A stretch of DNA of 64,000 nucleotides, from assembly GCF_011761265.1 (NCBI RefSeq), contig NZ_JAAOZB010000002.1, positions 434,001-498,000 on the forward strand, read 5' to 3'. The number at the start of each line of letters is the position of its first letter. Positions within the stretch are counted from its first letter, which is position 1. Position numbers and translations under genes: made by a program. Below, piece by piece: positions 9,051-17,535 of this stretch. The stretch comes from Microbacterium halimionae. Its GTDB lineage: Bacteria > Actinomycetota > Actinomycetes > Actinomycetales > Microbacteriaceae. The notes under the pieces were generated by a model, which was not told the origin of the DNA, made no database searches, and worked only from the letters and a program-made list of their open reading frames with translations.

Positions 9051-9736
9051 GCTGGGTTTTCGACAACCTCGGTCTCATTGGAGAGCTGACGCTCGTGCAT
9101 GCGCGTCAAAGCGTGATCGCTCTCGTCATCGGCTTCGTTCTCTCGGTGCCGTTGGGTTGGGTCGCGTGGCGCTACAAAATCGTGCGGAGCGGGATCATCA
9201 CGATCACCGGGCTTCTCTACACGATCCCCTCTATCGCTCTGCTACTTCTTCTGCCGCCGGTGCTTGGCTATCCGATACTCAGCGAAGCCAACCTCATCGT
9301 CGCGCTCACGATTTACGCGTTGGCCATCCTCGTGCGGGCTGTTGCCGACGGGCTTGATTCCGTGGACCCAGCGGTTCGTCAGGCTGCTATCGCAGTGGGT
9401 TTTGGGCCTTTCCGCCGATTTTGGGCAATCGAATTTCCACTTGCTGGCCCCGTGATCTTGGCCGGTCTCCGGGTCACGGCAGCAAGCACGGTTTCGCTTA
9501 CAACCGTCGGAATTCTCGTCGGAATCATCAATCTCGGCTACCTGTTCACAAACGGGTTGCAGCGGCGAATCGTGCCTGAGGTGCTCACTGGTGTGGTCGT
9601 CGTGATGGTGCTCGCTCTCGTCATCGACGCGATCCTCGTGATTCTTGGGCGAGTTCTGATGCCCTGGGTGCGTGCGCACCGCACACGGTCTCGCTCTGGC
9701 TCTGTTCGCACTGCAGTGGCGGAGAAGGCCGCATGA
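9047..9736 (+). CDS. Glycine betaine/osmolyte ABC transporter permease (OpuCB-like)
   Basis: 229 residues with about six hydrophobic helices. The EAA-type loop for docking to the ATPase is visible near VDPAVRQAAIAVGFG. Length and sequence match the short permeases of OpuC/OsmU systems that import glycine betaine, carnitine or choline during osmotic stress. It is the first of two related permeases, which should pair as a heterodimer. The start overlaps the ATPase stop (ATGA) and its own stop overlaps the second permease start in the same way, so the three products should be made in balanced amounts. The tail is basic and serine/arginine-rich. Confidence 0.92.
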   Translation: MSWVFDNLGLIGELTLVHARQSVIALVIGFVLSVPLGWVAWRYKIVRSGIITITGLLYTIPSIALLLLLPPVLGYPILSEANLIVALTIYALAILVRAVADGLDSVDPAVRQAAIAVGFGPFRRFWAIEFPLAGPVILAGLRVTAASTVSLTTVGILVGIINLGYLFTNGLQRRIVPEVLTGVVVVMVLALVIDAILVILGRVLMPWVRAHRTRSRSGSVRTAVAEKAA

Positions 9737-10467
9737 ACTATCTCCTTGAGGCGCTCGCCTGGATTTTTTCGCCCGACCGTTTCTCCGGCACTGTGTCTCT
9801 GCCTGCCGCTCTCGGTCAGCAGTTGGGTTACACGGCTGCCGCCATCGTGATCGCATCGCTCATCGCGGTTCCGCTCGGTTGGCTCATCGGCCACACCGGG
9901 CGTGGACGAGAAGTCGCTGTTGCGGTCTCGGGAGCCGCCCGCGCTATTCCGTCGTTCGGATTGCTCGTGCTCTTGGTGCTCGTCCTCGGAGTGGTGAAAA
10001 AGCCCGAGGCCGCGATCATCACCTTCGTTGTGTTGGCAATTCCTTCAATCCTCGCTGGCGCATACTCGGGGTTCGAAGCTGTTGATCGGCGGACGGTCGA
10101 TTCTGCTCGCGCGCTAGGTATGACGGAATGGCAAATACTTTGGCGAGTCGAGGTGCCGCTCGGCCTACCCTTGCTTGTGGGTGGTCTGCGTTCAGCAACG
10201 CTGCAAGTTGTGGCCACAGTCACAATCGCCGCCTACGTCATGCCGGTAGGACTCGGCCAGTACATCATCACCGGCCTGCAACTTCGCCAGCTTGACGTTC
10301 TCATCGGCGGCGCGATACTTGTCGCAGTGCTTGCGCTTGTACTCGACGGGCTCTTCGCACTCGCGCAGCGACTGGTGGTTCCTGCCGGAGTCTCGGCGGC
10401 TGAACGAGTAAGTTCAGGCAAGCCGCCGAGGCAAGTCCGCAAACGCGCGATGTCCACCAGCTCATAG
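9733..10467 (+). CDS. Glycine betaine/osmolyte ABC transporter permease (OpuCD-like)
   Basis: 244 residues, a second OpuC-type membrane subunit with about six helices. The EAA loop is the VDRRTVDSARALGMTEWQ region. The WIFSPDRFSG segment near the N-terminus is typical of the second permease of these systems. It is coupled by a 4-bp overlap to the first permease and followed after 46 bp by the binding-protein gene. The short gap carries a C/A-rich CACCC-type repeat of no clear meaning. Function: transmembrane half of the osmolyte channel in the cytoplasmic membrane. Confidence 0.92.
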   Translation: MNYLLEALAWIFSPDRFSGTVSLPAALGQQLGYTAAAIVIASLIAVPLGWLIGHTGRGREVAVAVSGAARAIPSFGLLVLLVLVLGVVKKPEAAIITFVVLAIPSILAGAYSGFEAVDRRTVDSARALGMTEWQILWRVEVPLGLPLLVGGLRSATLQVVATVTIAAYVMPVGLGQYIITGLQLRQLDVLIGGAILVAVLALVLDGLFALAQRLVVPAGVSAAERVSSGKPPRQVRKRAMSTSS

Positions 10468-10513
10468 TTCCCGCACCCACCGCACCCACTGCACCAAGAA
10501 AGAGAGAATCGAA

Positions 10514-11434
10514 ATGATACTCACACGAAAGAAAGGCGCCCTAGGCGTCGTTGGATTGACGGCCGTTGCGGCTCTAGCGCTCGCGGGATGCTCATCGGCT
10601 GACCCGCTTGACAGTGGCGACTCGAGTTCTGCAAGCTCCGACACGATCGTCATCGGATCTCAGGCGTACTACTCCAACGAGATCATCGCTGAGATTTACG
10701 CGCAGGCCCTGGAAAACGGTGGTTTCGAGGTTGAGCGCCAGTTCAACATCGGTCAGCGTGACGCGTATATTCCGTCGCTTGAAAGCGGCGAGATCACGCT
10801 GTTCCCGGAGTACAGCGGAAACCTGCTGCAGTATTTCGAGCCAGACACCGAGGCACGCACGTCTGATGACGTGTACGCGGCGTTGCAGGAGGCTCTGCCC
10901 GATAACCTGACCGTTCTTGACCAGTCGAGCGCAACTGACCAGGATTCCTACACCGTGACGGGAGCGTTCGCTGAAGAGAACAACCTCGTGTCGATCGGTG
11001 ATCTCGCTGACGTCACAGAGCCGTTGACTCTCGGGGGACCTGCCGAACTGGCAGAGCGCCCGTACGGCCCGACCGGGCTGCAGGATGTCTATGGCGTTTC
11101 GGTAGATTTCACGGCGACCGGTGACACAACTGTCGATGACCTGATCGCAGGCACCGTCGACATGGCGAACGTCTACACGGCGGACCCGCGTATTTCGACG
11201 GACGACCTCGTCACGCTTGAAGACCCGGAGGGTCTCTTCCTCGCATCGAACGTCGTGCCTGTCGTTAACGCCGATGTGGCAGATGAAATCGCAAGTGTCA
11301 TCAACGCTGTCAGTGCCGCGCTGACGCCTGAGGGCCTCGTGCAGCTGAACGTGGAGAGCACTGTAGACGAGATGTCATCCGCTGACATCGCTACCCAGTG
11401 GTTGACCGACAACGGCCTCATCGCAACCTCCTAG
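10514..11434 (+). CDS. Glycine betaine/osmolyte ABC transporter substrate-binding lipoprotein (OpuCC-like)
   Basis: 306 residues. The N-terminus is a lipoprotein signal with lipobox LALAGC and acylated C26, so the mature protein is tethered outside the membrane. The rest is an OpuAC-type type II binding fold: IVIGSQAYYSNEIIAEIYAQ begins the first lobe, and the GEITLFPEYSGN segment is typical of OpuC/OsmX proteins. It captures the osmolyte (glycine betaine, carnitine or choline; not decidable here) for the two permeases. An AAAGAGAG ribosome-binding site precedes the ATG. It is last in the operon and followed at once by a strong terminator. Confidence 0.93.
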   Translation: MILTRKKGALGVVGLTAVAALALAGCSSADPLDSGDSSSASSDTIVIGSQAYYSNEIIAEIYAQALENGGFEVERQFNIGQRDAYIPSLESGEITLFPEYSGNLLQYFEPDTEARTSDDVYAALQEALPDNLTVLDQSSATDQDSYTVTGAFAEENNLVSIGDLADVTEPLTLGGPAELAERPYGPTGLQDVYGVSVDFTATGDTTVDDLIAGTVDMANVYTADPRISTDDLVTLEDPEGLFLASNVVPVVNADVADEIASVINAVSAALTPEGLVQLNVESTVDEMSSADIATQWLTDNGLIATS

Positions 11435-11436
11435 CG

Positions 11437-11488
11437 ACAAAAAACGCCGACCGGAAGCGCTCACGCGCTCCCGGTCGGCGTTTTTTGT
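11437..11488 (+). terminator. Rho-independent terminator of the betaine-transport operon
   Basis: A perfect 18-bp inverted repeat (11437-11454 with 11471-11488) carries A-runs on the left and a T-run on the right, starting 3 bp after the last stop codon. The symmetrical A/T tracts would let it work in both directions. Confidence 0.93.
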
Positions 11489-11516
11489 CAGCTCCGGTCG
11501 CTACGCTGGAATCAAT

Positions 11517-13316
11517 ATGGCGCATCTTCTCGGGGCCGAGGCCCTCCAGCTCGAATACCCGACCAAAGTCGTCTTCGACTCCATCTCTTTGGGAGTCAAC
11601 GAGGGCGATCGCATCGGAATCGTCGGTCGCAATGGCGATGGCAAATCAAGTCTCATGGCGATGCTCGCTGGTCGAAAACAACCCGACGCCGGCCGAGTGA
11701 CGGTGCGCAGCGGCGTACGGGTGGGCGTGCTCGATCAAGCTGACACCCTCGACGACGACGATACGGTAGGTCACGCGGTCGTTGGCGACCTTGAAGAATA
11801 CGAGTGGGCAGGAGACGCCCGCATCCGCGACATCATCGCGGGACTGCTCGTTGATCTTGACTGGGGCAAGTCGCTCCGAGATCTTTCCGGCGGACAGCGT
11901 CGCCGCGTGGCGCTCGCTCAGCTTCTCGCGGGTGATTACGACATCCTCGCGCTCGACGAGCCCACAAACCACCTGGACGTTGAGGCGATCACGTGGCTTG
12001 CTGACCATCTCATCCGGCGCTGGCCCGCCTCGAGTGGCGGGCTCATGGTTGTGACGCACGACCGGTGGTTCCTGGATGCCGTCTGCACGGTGACCTGGGA
12101 AGTCCACGATCGGGTCGTCGACCCATTCGAGGGTGGGTATGCCGCCTACATCCTGCAGCGCGTCGAACGTGACCGGCAGTCCGCAACTATCGAAGCCCGC
12201 CGCCAGAATCTCGCTCGCAAAGAGCTGGCGTGGCTTCGACGAGGAGCCCCCGCGCGCACAACGAAGCCGAAGTTTCGGATTGATGCCGCCAACGAACTCA
12301 TCTCAGATGTTCCAGAGATCCGTGACCCGGTAGCGCTCCAGTCGCTTGCCGTTTCTCGCCTCGGAAAGGACGTCGTCGATCTGCTTGACACCGGGGTTTC
12401 GTACGGTGACCACGAAGTTCTGCGTGATGTGGAATGGCGACTCGCGCCGGGGGAGCGCACCGGAATTCTCGGCGTCAACGGTGCAGGCAAGTCGACACTC
12501 CTTGGCCTCATCTCCGGTGATGTCGAGCCAACAGTTGGTCGCGTGAAGCGAGGCAAGACTGTTCAGGTCGCAACGCTCACTCAGCGACTCGATGAGCTCG
12601 AACAGCACCTCAATGATCCGGTACGCGTCGTCATCGCGAGTCTTCGCACGACGTACGCGTTCGGCTCTGGTTCGAAGTCTCAAGAGCTCACTCCGGGCCA
12701 GTTGCTCGAGCGGATGGGCTTCTCGACCGCGCAACTGTCTACTCCCGTGAAAGACCTCTCAGGAGGCCAGAAGCGTCGCCTTCAGCTGCTTCTCATTTTG
12801 CTTGAGCAGCCCAACGTGCTGATTCTCGATGAGCCCACAAACGACCTTGACACCGACATGCTCGCTGCCATGGAAGACCTACTCGACTCGTGGCCGGGAA
12901 CACTGATCGTCGTTTCCCACGATCGCTACTTTCTTGAACGCGTTACCGATCAGCAGTATGCGATTCTCGGCGGGCGGCTCCGTCATCTCCCCGGAGGCGT
13001 TGATGAGTACCTCCGACTTCGCCACATCGAGCAAACGACGGGCGGCTCATCCGGGTCGACCTCGTCTTCGACCTCGACTGCTACTCCCGCGCTCTCAGGT
13101 GCAGACGCTCGTGCAGCACAAAAAGAGGTGTCATCTCTTGAGCGCCGATTGATGAAGATCGACAAGCAGGTCTCCGCGGCACGAACAGCGCTTGCCGACC
13201 GCGACCAATCTGACTACGAAGGTCTTGCCGCTGAGATGGCCCGAATTTCCGGCCTCGAGTCGGAACGGGACGCCATTGAGGAGCGCTGGTTCTCGCTCAC
13301 CGAGCAGATCGGCTGA
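11517..13316 (+). CDS. ABC-F family ATPase (Uup/EttA-like)
   Basis: 599 residues with two ABC cassettes and no membrane segments, the hallmark of ABC-F proteins acting on ribosomes (translation factors or antibiotic-protection proteins). Cassette 1 has GRNGDGKSSLM, LSGGQRRRVALAQ and LALDEPTNHLD; cassette 2 has GVNGAGKSTLL, LSGGQKRRLQ and LILDEPTNDLD. Between them is the linker with the charged ARRQNLARKELAWLRRGAPAR segment, and after cassette 2 a Ser/Thr-rich spacer leads to a C-terminal coiled coil as in Uup. A TACGCT hexamer 9 nt before the ATG suggests a very short leader. Resistance cannot be inferred without experiment. Confidence 0.92.
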   Translation: MAHLLGAEALQLEYPTKVVFDSISLGVNEGDRIGIVGRNGDGKSSLMAMLAGRKQPDAGRVTVRSGVRVGVLDQADTLDDDDTVGHAVVGDLEEYEWAGDARIRDIIAGLLVDLDWGKSLRDLSGGQRRRVALAQLLAGDYDILALDEPTNHLDVEAITWLADHLIRRWPASSGGLMVVTHDRWFLDAVCTVTWEVHDRVVDPFEGGYAAYILQRVERDRQSATIEARRQNLARKELAWLRRGAPARTTKPKFRIDAANELISDVPEIRDPVALQSLAVSRLGKDVVDLLDTGVSYGDHEVLRDVEWRLAPGERTGILGVNGAGKSTLLGLISGDVEPTVGRVKRGKTVQVATLTQRLDELEQHLNDPVRVVIASLRTTYAFGSGSKSQELTPGQLLERMGFSTAQLSTPVKDLSGGQKRRLQLLLILLEQPNVLILDEPTNDLDTDMLAAMEDLLDSWPGTLIVVSHDRYFLERVTDQQYAILGGRLRHLPGGVDEYLRLRHIEQTTGGSSGSTSSSTSTATPALSGADARAAQKEVSSLERRLMKIDKQVSAARTALADRDQSDYEGLAAEMARISGLESERDAIEERWFSLTEQIG

Positions 13317-13322
13317 GCGAGA

Positions 13323-13853
13323 TCAGTGAATTGCGTACTCGAGAAGAATGATCACGAGTCCGAGTAATGCAGTTCCGGCGGCTCCGAAGAGTCGCACGAT
13401 GATGTGGGCGCCACGCTTCGCATACGCGGAGTATCCCAGCAGCGCAAGCATGGCTACGGCAACCCACATCGAGGAGATATAGGCGTCATCTGCGGAGGCG
13501 CCTTGAACTCCAGTGATGACCAAAACGAGTGTCGTGGGAATCGAGGCGTACAGCATCCCTGAGGCGTGAGCGATCCCGTGACGAATTGCTCGCCAAAGCC
13601 CGTGCTCCCCGTGCGACGTCAGCGTATGAGCGAAGACGTGCGCGATAAAAAAGACAATCAGCGTGCCAACTGCGGTGTCGAGCATGTCCCACGCATCGAC
13701 GGCGTGGTCCGAAGCGATGGTGATGAAGGCTGTAAAGACGATCAGGCCGTAGACAGCTGGTGCGCTGCGAAACCGGCTATCGAACCAGGCGCCGAAACCG
13801 CCAGCGTTGTGGTGCGCGCCGTCGACGGCGGAATGATCAGAATTTTCGCTCAT
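13323..13853 (-). CDS. Small integral membrane protein, unknown function
   Basis: 176 residues. A polar, histidine-containing N-terminus of about 30 residues is followed by four hydrophobic segments (near 33-50, 60-82, 98-116 and 127-172, the last long enough for two helices). Several histidines (HAVDAWDML, HVFAHTLTSHGEHG) cluster between helices 2 and 3. I do not recognise a named family. It overlaps the upstream marR gene by 4 bp and lies 6 bp from the converging ABC-F gene, with no terminator between them. The obvious inference is that the MarR protein controls or is functionally linked to this membrane protein. Confidence 0.8.
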   Translation of the reverse strand: MSENSDHSAVDGAHHNAGGFGAWFDSRFRSAPAVYGLIVFTAFITIASDHAVDAWDMLDTAVGTLIVFFIAHVFAHTLTSHGEHGLWRAIRHGIAHASGMLYASIPTTLVLVITGVQGASADDAYISSMWVAVAMLALLGYSAYAKRGAHIIVRLFGAAGTALLGLVIILLEYAIH

Positions 13854-14356
13854 GACTCGAACCCCATGCTCAACTTTCGAAGCAGCGTAGCGAGTCTGTC
13901 TCGATCGCCGCGCGAAAGTGCTCCGAGCAGGACAGATTCGGCGTCCACGAGTCGAGTGATCGCCGCATCGACCCGCGTGCGCCCGTTTCCTGTGAGGATC
14001 ACGAGAATACTTCGACCGTCTACCGGGTCTGCCTCGCGTCTCACAAGACCTCGATCAACCAGTCGGTCGATCCTGTTCGTCATCGTTCCGCTCGAAACCA
14101 GCGTTTGCTGAAGCAACAGCTTCGGGCTCATTTGAAACGGTTCGCCCGCACGTCGAAGTGCTGAGAGCACGTCCCACTCCCACGGTTCCAGCTCACTACG
14201 CCGAAATGCGTCGCGTCGTGCTCGATCAAGGTGCCGAGAGAGCCGGTCGACACGCGAGAGTACTTCGAGCGGTGAGAAGTCGAGATCGGGCCGTTGGCTC
14301 ACCCAGGCACCAACGATTCTGTCGACTTCGTCGGTCTCGTGCGTCATGTCTCTCAT
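13850..14356 (-). CDS. MarR family transcriptional regulator
   Basis: 168 residues from the first ATG, or 165 from the second at 14347; I cannot separate them, though GAGAG lies just before the second. The winged helix-turn-helix is clear: EPWEWDVLSALRRAGEPF, SPKLLLQQTLVSSGTMTNRIDRLVDRGLVRRE and the wing DPVDGRSILVILT. C-terminal helices provide dimerisation. MarR proteins usually repress their own operon and release DNA on binding small phenolic ligands or oxidation. The only operon partner is the downstream membrane protein. The gene is divergent from tRNA-Gln/glmU with about 67 bp between. Confidence 0.9.
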   Translation of the reverse strand: MRDMTHETDEVDRIVGAWVSQRPDLDFSPLEVLSRVDRLSRHLDRARRDAFRRSELEPWEWDVLSALRRAGEPFQMSPKLLLQQTLVSSGTMTNRIDRLVDRGLVRREADPVDGRSILVILTGNGRTRVDAAITRLVDAESVLLGALSRGDRDRLATLLRKLSMGFES

Positions 14357-14423
14357 ATCGTCGTCGCTGCAACTTCTTCAGATTCTGGCAGACTGGAGGT
14401 AGTGGCGCCTTCGGGCGCCTCGG

Positions 14424-14495
14424 TCCGCTGTGGTGTAACGGCAGCACGACAGCCTTTGGAGCTGTTAGGTCTAGGTTCGAATCCTGGCGGCGGAG
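14424..14495 (+). tRNA. tRNA-Gln (anticodon TTG)
   Basis: Complete cloverleaf of 72 nt: acceptor TCCGCTG with CGGCGGA, anticodon arm ACAGC-CTTTGGA-GCTGT with anticodon TTG, and a TTCGAAT T-loop. CCA is not encoded. The 3' end is one base away from the glmU start codon. Confidence 0.95.
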
Positions 14496-14496
14496 C

Positions 14497-15966
14497 ATGT
14501 CCCCAAGCGCTGAGACCCCACTCGCAGTGATCATCCTCGCTGCGGGCCAGGGTACGCGCATGAAGTCCCGTCTGCCCAAAGTGTTGCACGAGATCGGCGG
14601 CCGCTCTCTCGTGGGGCACGTCTTGGATTCGGCACGAAGCTTGAACCCCACGCATGTGGTCGTTGTTGTTCGTCACGAACGTGACCTCGTCGAGTCAGAA
14701 ATCCGGACGGTTGACCCGCATGTCGCTGTCGTGGATCAAGATGACGTCCCGGGTACCGGCCGTGCCGTGCAACTTGCGATGGACGCATTGAGCGATTTCG
14801 AAGGTGATGTGCTCGTGTTGAGCGGTGACGTGCCGCTGCTGGATGCTGACACGATCGCCCTGCTGGTTTCGGCGCACCGCGCCAGCACCGCCGCGGTAAC
14901 GCTCCTCAGCGCCCTGATGGATGAACCATACGGTTACGGCCGCATCATTCGAAGCGCGCACGGCTCGGTCGAACGCATCGTGGAACAAAAGGATGCGACG
15001 AGCGATGAGACGGCTATCGATGAGATCAACGCGGGGGTCTATGTATTCCGGTCTCTCGAGCTTCAAAAGCGCATCGGTCAGATCGGGTCAGCCAACGCCC
15101 AGGGCGAGCGCTATCTGACCGACATGGTTTCGCTCCTGCGTGCCGACGGGCTCACTGCGGAAGCGACTGTTGCCCCGGATGCATCAATCGTGCTCGGCGT
15201 CAACGATCGTGTTCAGCTGAGCGAGGCCGCGCGCACCCTCAACGCGCGCACCGTCACTAAGTGGCAGCGTGAAGGCGTCACGGTTCTCGACACGGCGACC
15301 ACATGGATCGACGTTAAAGCCGAGCTCGCGCCGGACGTGACGCTGCTACCGAACACGTTCATTCTCGGTGCGACCACTGTTGCCGCTGGCGCGACGATCG
15401 GCCCCGATACGACGCTTCGGGATTGCGAAATTGCCGAAGATGCAAAGATCACGCGCACTGATGCCACGCTTGCCGTCGTCGGGAAGCGCGTAAACATCGG
15501 TCCGTTCGCCTTTCTGCGACCGGGAACAGTTGTGCACGCAGACGGCAAGGTCGGCACGTTTGTTGAGACAAAGAACTCGACGATCGGTGCTGGCAGCAAA
15601 GTGCCGCACCTGTCGTACGTCGGTGACACGACAATCGGTGCGCACGTCAACCTTGGAGCTGGCGCTGTTACCGCCAACTATGACGATTTGACCAAGCATC
15701 GCACCGAGATCGGCGACGAAGTACACACTGGCTCGCACAACGTCTTCGTTGCGCCGGTTAAGATCGGAGACGGCGCGAAAACAGGCGCCGGTGCCGTCAT
15801 CCGAAAGGATGTCCCCGCCGGTGCTCTTGCACTTAGCGTCGCCCCCCAGCGCAACATCACCGGGTGGGTCGAGACCAACAGACCGGGTACCGGTGCCGCA
15901 GACGCGGCCGCTGCGTCCCGTGCGGCACAGGAAACAGGCAATGGCACGCAAAAAGAAGACAGTTGA
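14497..15966 (+). CDS. glmU: Bifunctional UDP-GlcNAc pyrophosphorylase / glucosamine-1-phosphate acetyltransferase
   Basis: 489 residues. GlmU acetylates glucosamine-1-phosphate and then uridylylates it, giving UDP-GlcNAc for peptidoglycan. The N-terminal Rossmann-type domain starts with LAAGQGTRM at about 14-22 plus the K of RLPK, and VLSGDVPLL is the metal-site region. From about residue 260 hexapeptide repeats form the left-handed beta-helix acetyltransferase with FVETKNS and the catalytic NYDD region. The ATG at 14497 gives the normal family N-terminus; it lies immediately after tRNA-Gln, so the acceptor-arm GGAG is the only ribosome-binding-like sequence. The tail is alanine-rich and overlaps prs by 26 bp. 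Confidence 0.96.
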   Translation: MSPSAETPLAVIILAAGQGTRMKSRLPKVLHEIGGRSLVGHVLDSARSLNPTHVVVVVRHERDLVESEIRTVDPHVAVVDQDDVPGTGRAVQLAMDALSDFEGDVLVLSGDVPLLDADTIALLVSAHRASTAAVTLLSALMDEPYGYGRIIRSAHGSVERIVEQKDATSDETAIDEINAGVYVFRSLELQKRIGQIGSANAQGERYLTDMVSLLRADGLTAEATVAPDASIVLGVNDRVQLSEAARTLNARTVTKWQREGVTVLDTATTWIDVKAELAPDVTLLPNTFILGATTVAAGATIGPDTTLRDCEIAEDAKITRTDATLAVVGKRVNIGPFAFLRPGTVVHADGKVGTFVETKNSTIGAGSKVPHLSYVGDTTIGAHVNLGAGAVTANYDDLTKHRTEIGDEVHTGSHNVFVAPVKIGDGAKTGAGAVIRKDVPAGALALSVAPQRNITGWVETNRPGTGAADAAAASRAAQETGNGTQKEDS

Positions 15967-16975
15967 CCTCGACCGCGAAAACGGAATCGCCCCGGGATTG
16001 GTCGCGAAGACCAAGAAGCGGCTGGTTGTCGTGTCAGGACGGTCGCACCTTGAACTCGCGCATGACGTTGCCACGGGGTTAGGTACTGAGCTCGTACCCA
16101 CCGAGCACCGCACTTTTGCAAGCGGTGAAATCTACACCCGCTTCGAAGTATCAATTCGTGGGTGCGATGTCTTTGTCATCCAGTCCTTCGGCCCGCCCGT
16201 CAACGAGTGGTTGATGGAGCTGATGATTATGGTCGATGCGCTCAAGCGTGCATCCGCCAAGCGCATCACTATCGTCGCGCCGTACTATCCCTACTCGCGT
16301 CAAGACAAAAAGGGCCGCGGTCGCGAGCCCATCAGTGCGCGCCTCGTCGCCGACCTTCTGCGCACGGCCGGTGCTGACCGCATCATGAGCGTTGACCTTC
16401 ACGCGCCCCAGATTCAGGGTTTCTTCGACGGTCCCGTTGACCACCTGTTCGCAAAGCCGGTGCTGCTTGAACACTTTGAACAGAACCTCACTGCCGAAGA
16501 CCGTGCACAGCTCACTGTCGTCTCACCTGACATGGGTCGCGTTCGTGTTGCAGACACCTGGTCAGACAGCCTGGGTGCCCCGCTCGCGATCATCCACAAG
16601 CGTCGCGACCCGAAGGTTGCCAACCAGGTCACCGTGCACGACATCGTCGGAGAGGTCGACGGGCGCGTGTGCTTGCTCGTCGACGACATGATCGACACCG
16701 GTGGAACGATTGTTAAGGCGGCCCAAGCGCTGAAGGCGAGTGGGGCAAAGAAGGTCATCGTCGCCGCGACTCACGCGATCTTCAGTGATCCCGCGGTTGA
16801 GCGCCTGCAGGACTCCTCAATTGACCAGGTTGTGGTGACAGACACAGTTCCACTGCCCCCGGAGCGTCGCTGGGACGCGCTCGTGGTGCTTCCCATCGCG
16901 CCGCTGCTCGCTCGTGCAATTCATGAGGTCTTCGAAGACGGCTCCGTGACGAGCATGTTTGACGGTGCTGCGTAA
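15941..16975 (+). CDS. prs: Ribose-phosphate pyrophosphokinase
   Basis: 344 residues including a basic N-terminal extension (MARKKK). PRPP synthetase makes phosphoribosyl pyrophosphate from ribose-5-phosphate and ATP for nucleotide, histidine and tryptophan synthesis. Signatures are the FASGEIYTRF segment, YYPYSRQDKK at the ATP site, the SVDLHAPQIQGFFD motif, and the PRPP loop VDDMIDTGGT. The ATG at 15941 lies inside the glmU 3' end with AGGAAAC upstream; this puts prs in the same transcript, a conserved pairing that links UDP-GlcNAc and PRPP supply. Longer upstream starts would run deep into glmU without a signal. Confidence 0.95.
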   Translation: MARKKKTVDLDRENGIAPGLVAKTKKRLVVVSGRSHLELAHDVATGLGTELVPTEHRTFASGEIYTRFEVSIRGCDVFVIQSFGPPVNEWLMELMIMVDALKRASAKRITIVAPYYPYSRQDKKGRGREPISARLVADLLRTAGADRIMSVDLHAPQIQGFFDGPVDHLFAKPVLLEHFEQNLTAEDRAQLTVVSPDMGRVRVADTWSDSLGAPLAIIHKRRDPKVANQVTVHDIVGEVDGRVCLLVDDMIDTGGTIVKAAQALKASGAKKVIVAATHAIFSDPAVERLQDSSIDQVVVTDTVPLPPERRWDALVVLPIAPLLARAIHEVFEDGSVTSMFDGAA

Positions 16976-17064
16976 AACCCTCACCACATGTCACATGGGA
17001 CCGCTCGGAGTTTATTCATAGCCGCACACACGACGATGGTTTTTCACTACTCAGGAGGACGACC

Positions 17065-17535
17065 ATGATCCGATCCACCATCGCGCCCCGACCCGTTCGC
17101 GTCGCCGCTGCCCTGGCGTCCGTTGCCGGACTCGTCGCCCTGGCAGGTTGCTCGACGACGGACACATCGACGACGACCGATTCGGCGGCTGCGACGCCAG
17201 AGAGCTCCGCCGCGGCCGGGTCCAACGCGTCGAGTGGCACGTACGACGACGGCACATACACTGCGGAGGGCACGTATCAGACGCCCGAATCCGTCGAGAC
17301 GATCAGCGTGACTGTGACTCTCGCAGACAATGTGATCACCGATGTCGAGGTCACGGGCGATCCGCAAGCGCGCGAGTCGCAGCAATACCAGTCCGAGTTC
17401 ATCGGTGGGATAGCCGATGTCGTCGAGGGCAAAAACATCGACGACATCTCGGTCAGCCGAGTCGCTGGCTCATCCCTCACGAGCTCCGGATTCAACTCGG
17501 CAATCGAAGAAATCAAGTCCGAAGCAGCCGCGTGA
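17065..17535 (+). CDS. FMN-binding domain lipoprotein (covalent flavin carrier)
   Basis: 156 residues. Lipobox VALAGC with C29 anchors it outside the membrane; a Ser/Thr-rich linker runs to about residue 60. The rest is one FMN_bind domain like that of NqrC/RnfG: YDDGTYTAEGTYQ at the start, ADNVITDVEVTGD, and the C-terminal flavin site AGSSLTSSGFNSAI (134-147), where S137 sits at the Thr/Ser position that ApbE esterifies with FMN. AGGAGG precedes the ATG. The stop overlaps the apbE start (GTGA). Inference: it shuttles electrons on the outer face, taking them from the membrane reductase encoded two genes on. Confidence 0.88.
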   Translation: MIRSTIAPRPVRVAAALASVAGLVALAGCSTTDTSTTTDSAAATPESSAAAGSNASSGTYDDGTYTAEGTYQTPESVETISVTVTLADNVITDVEVTGDPQARESQQYQSEFIGGIADVVEGKNIDDISVSRVAGSSLTSSGFNSAIEEIKSEAAA

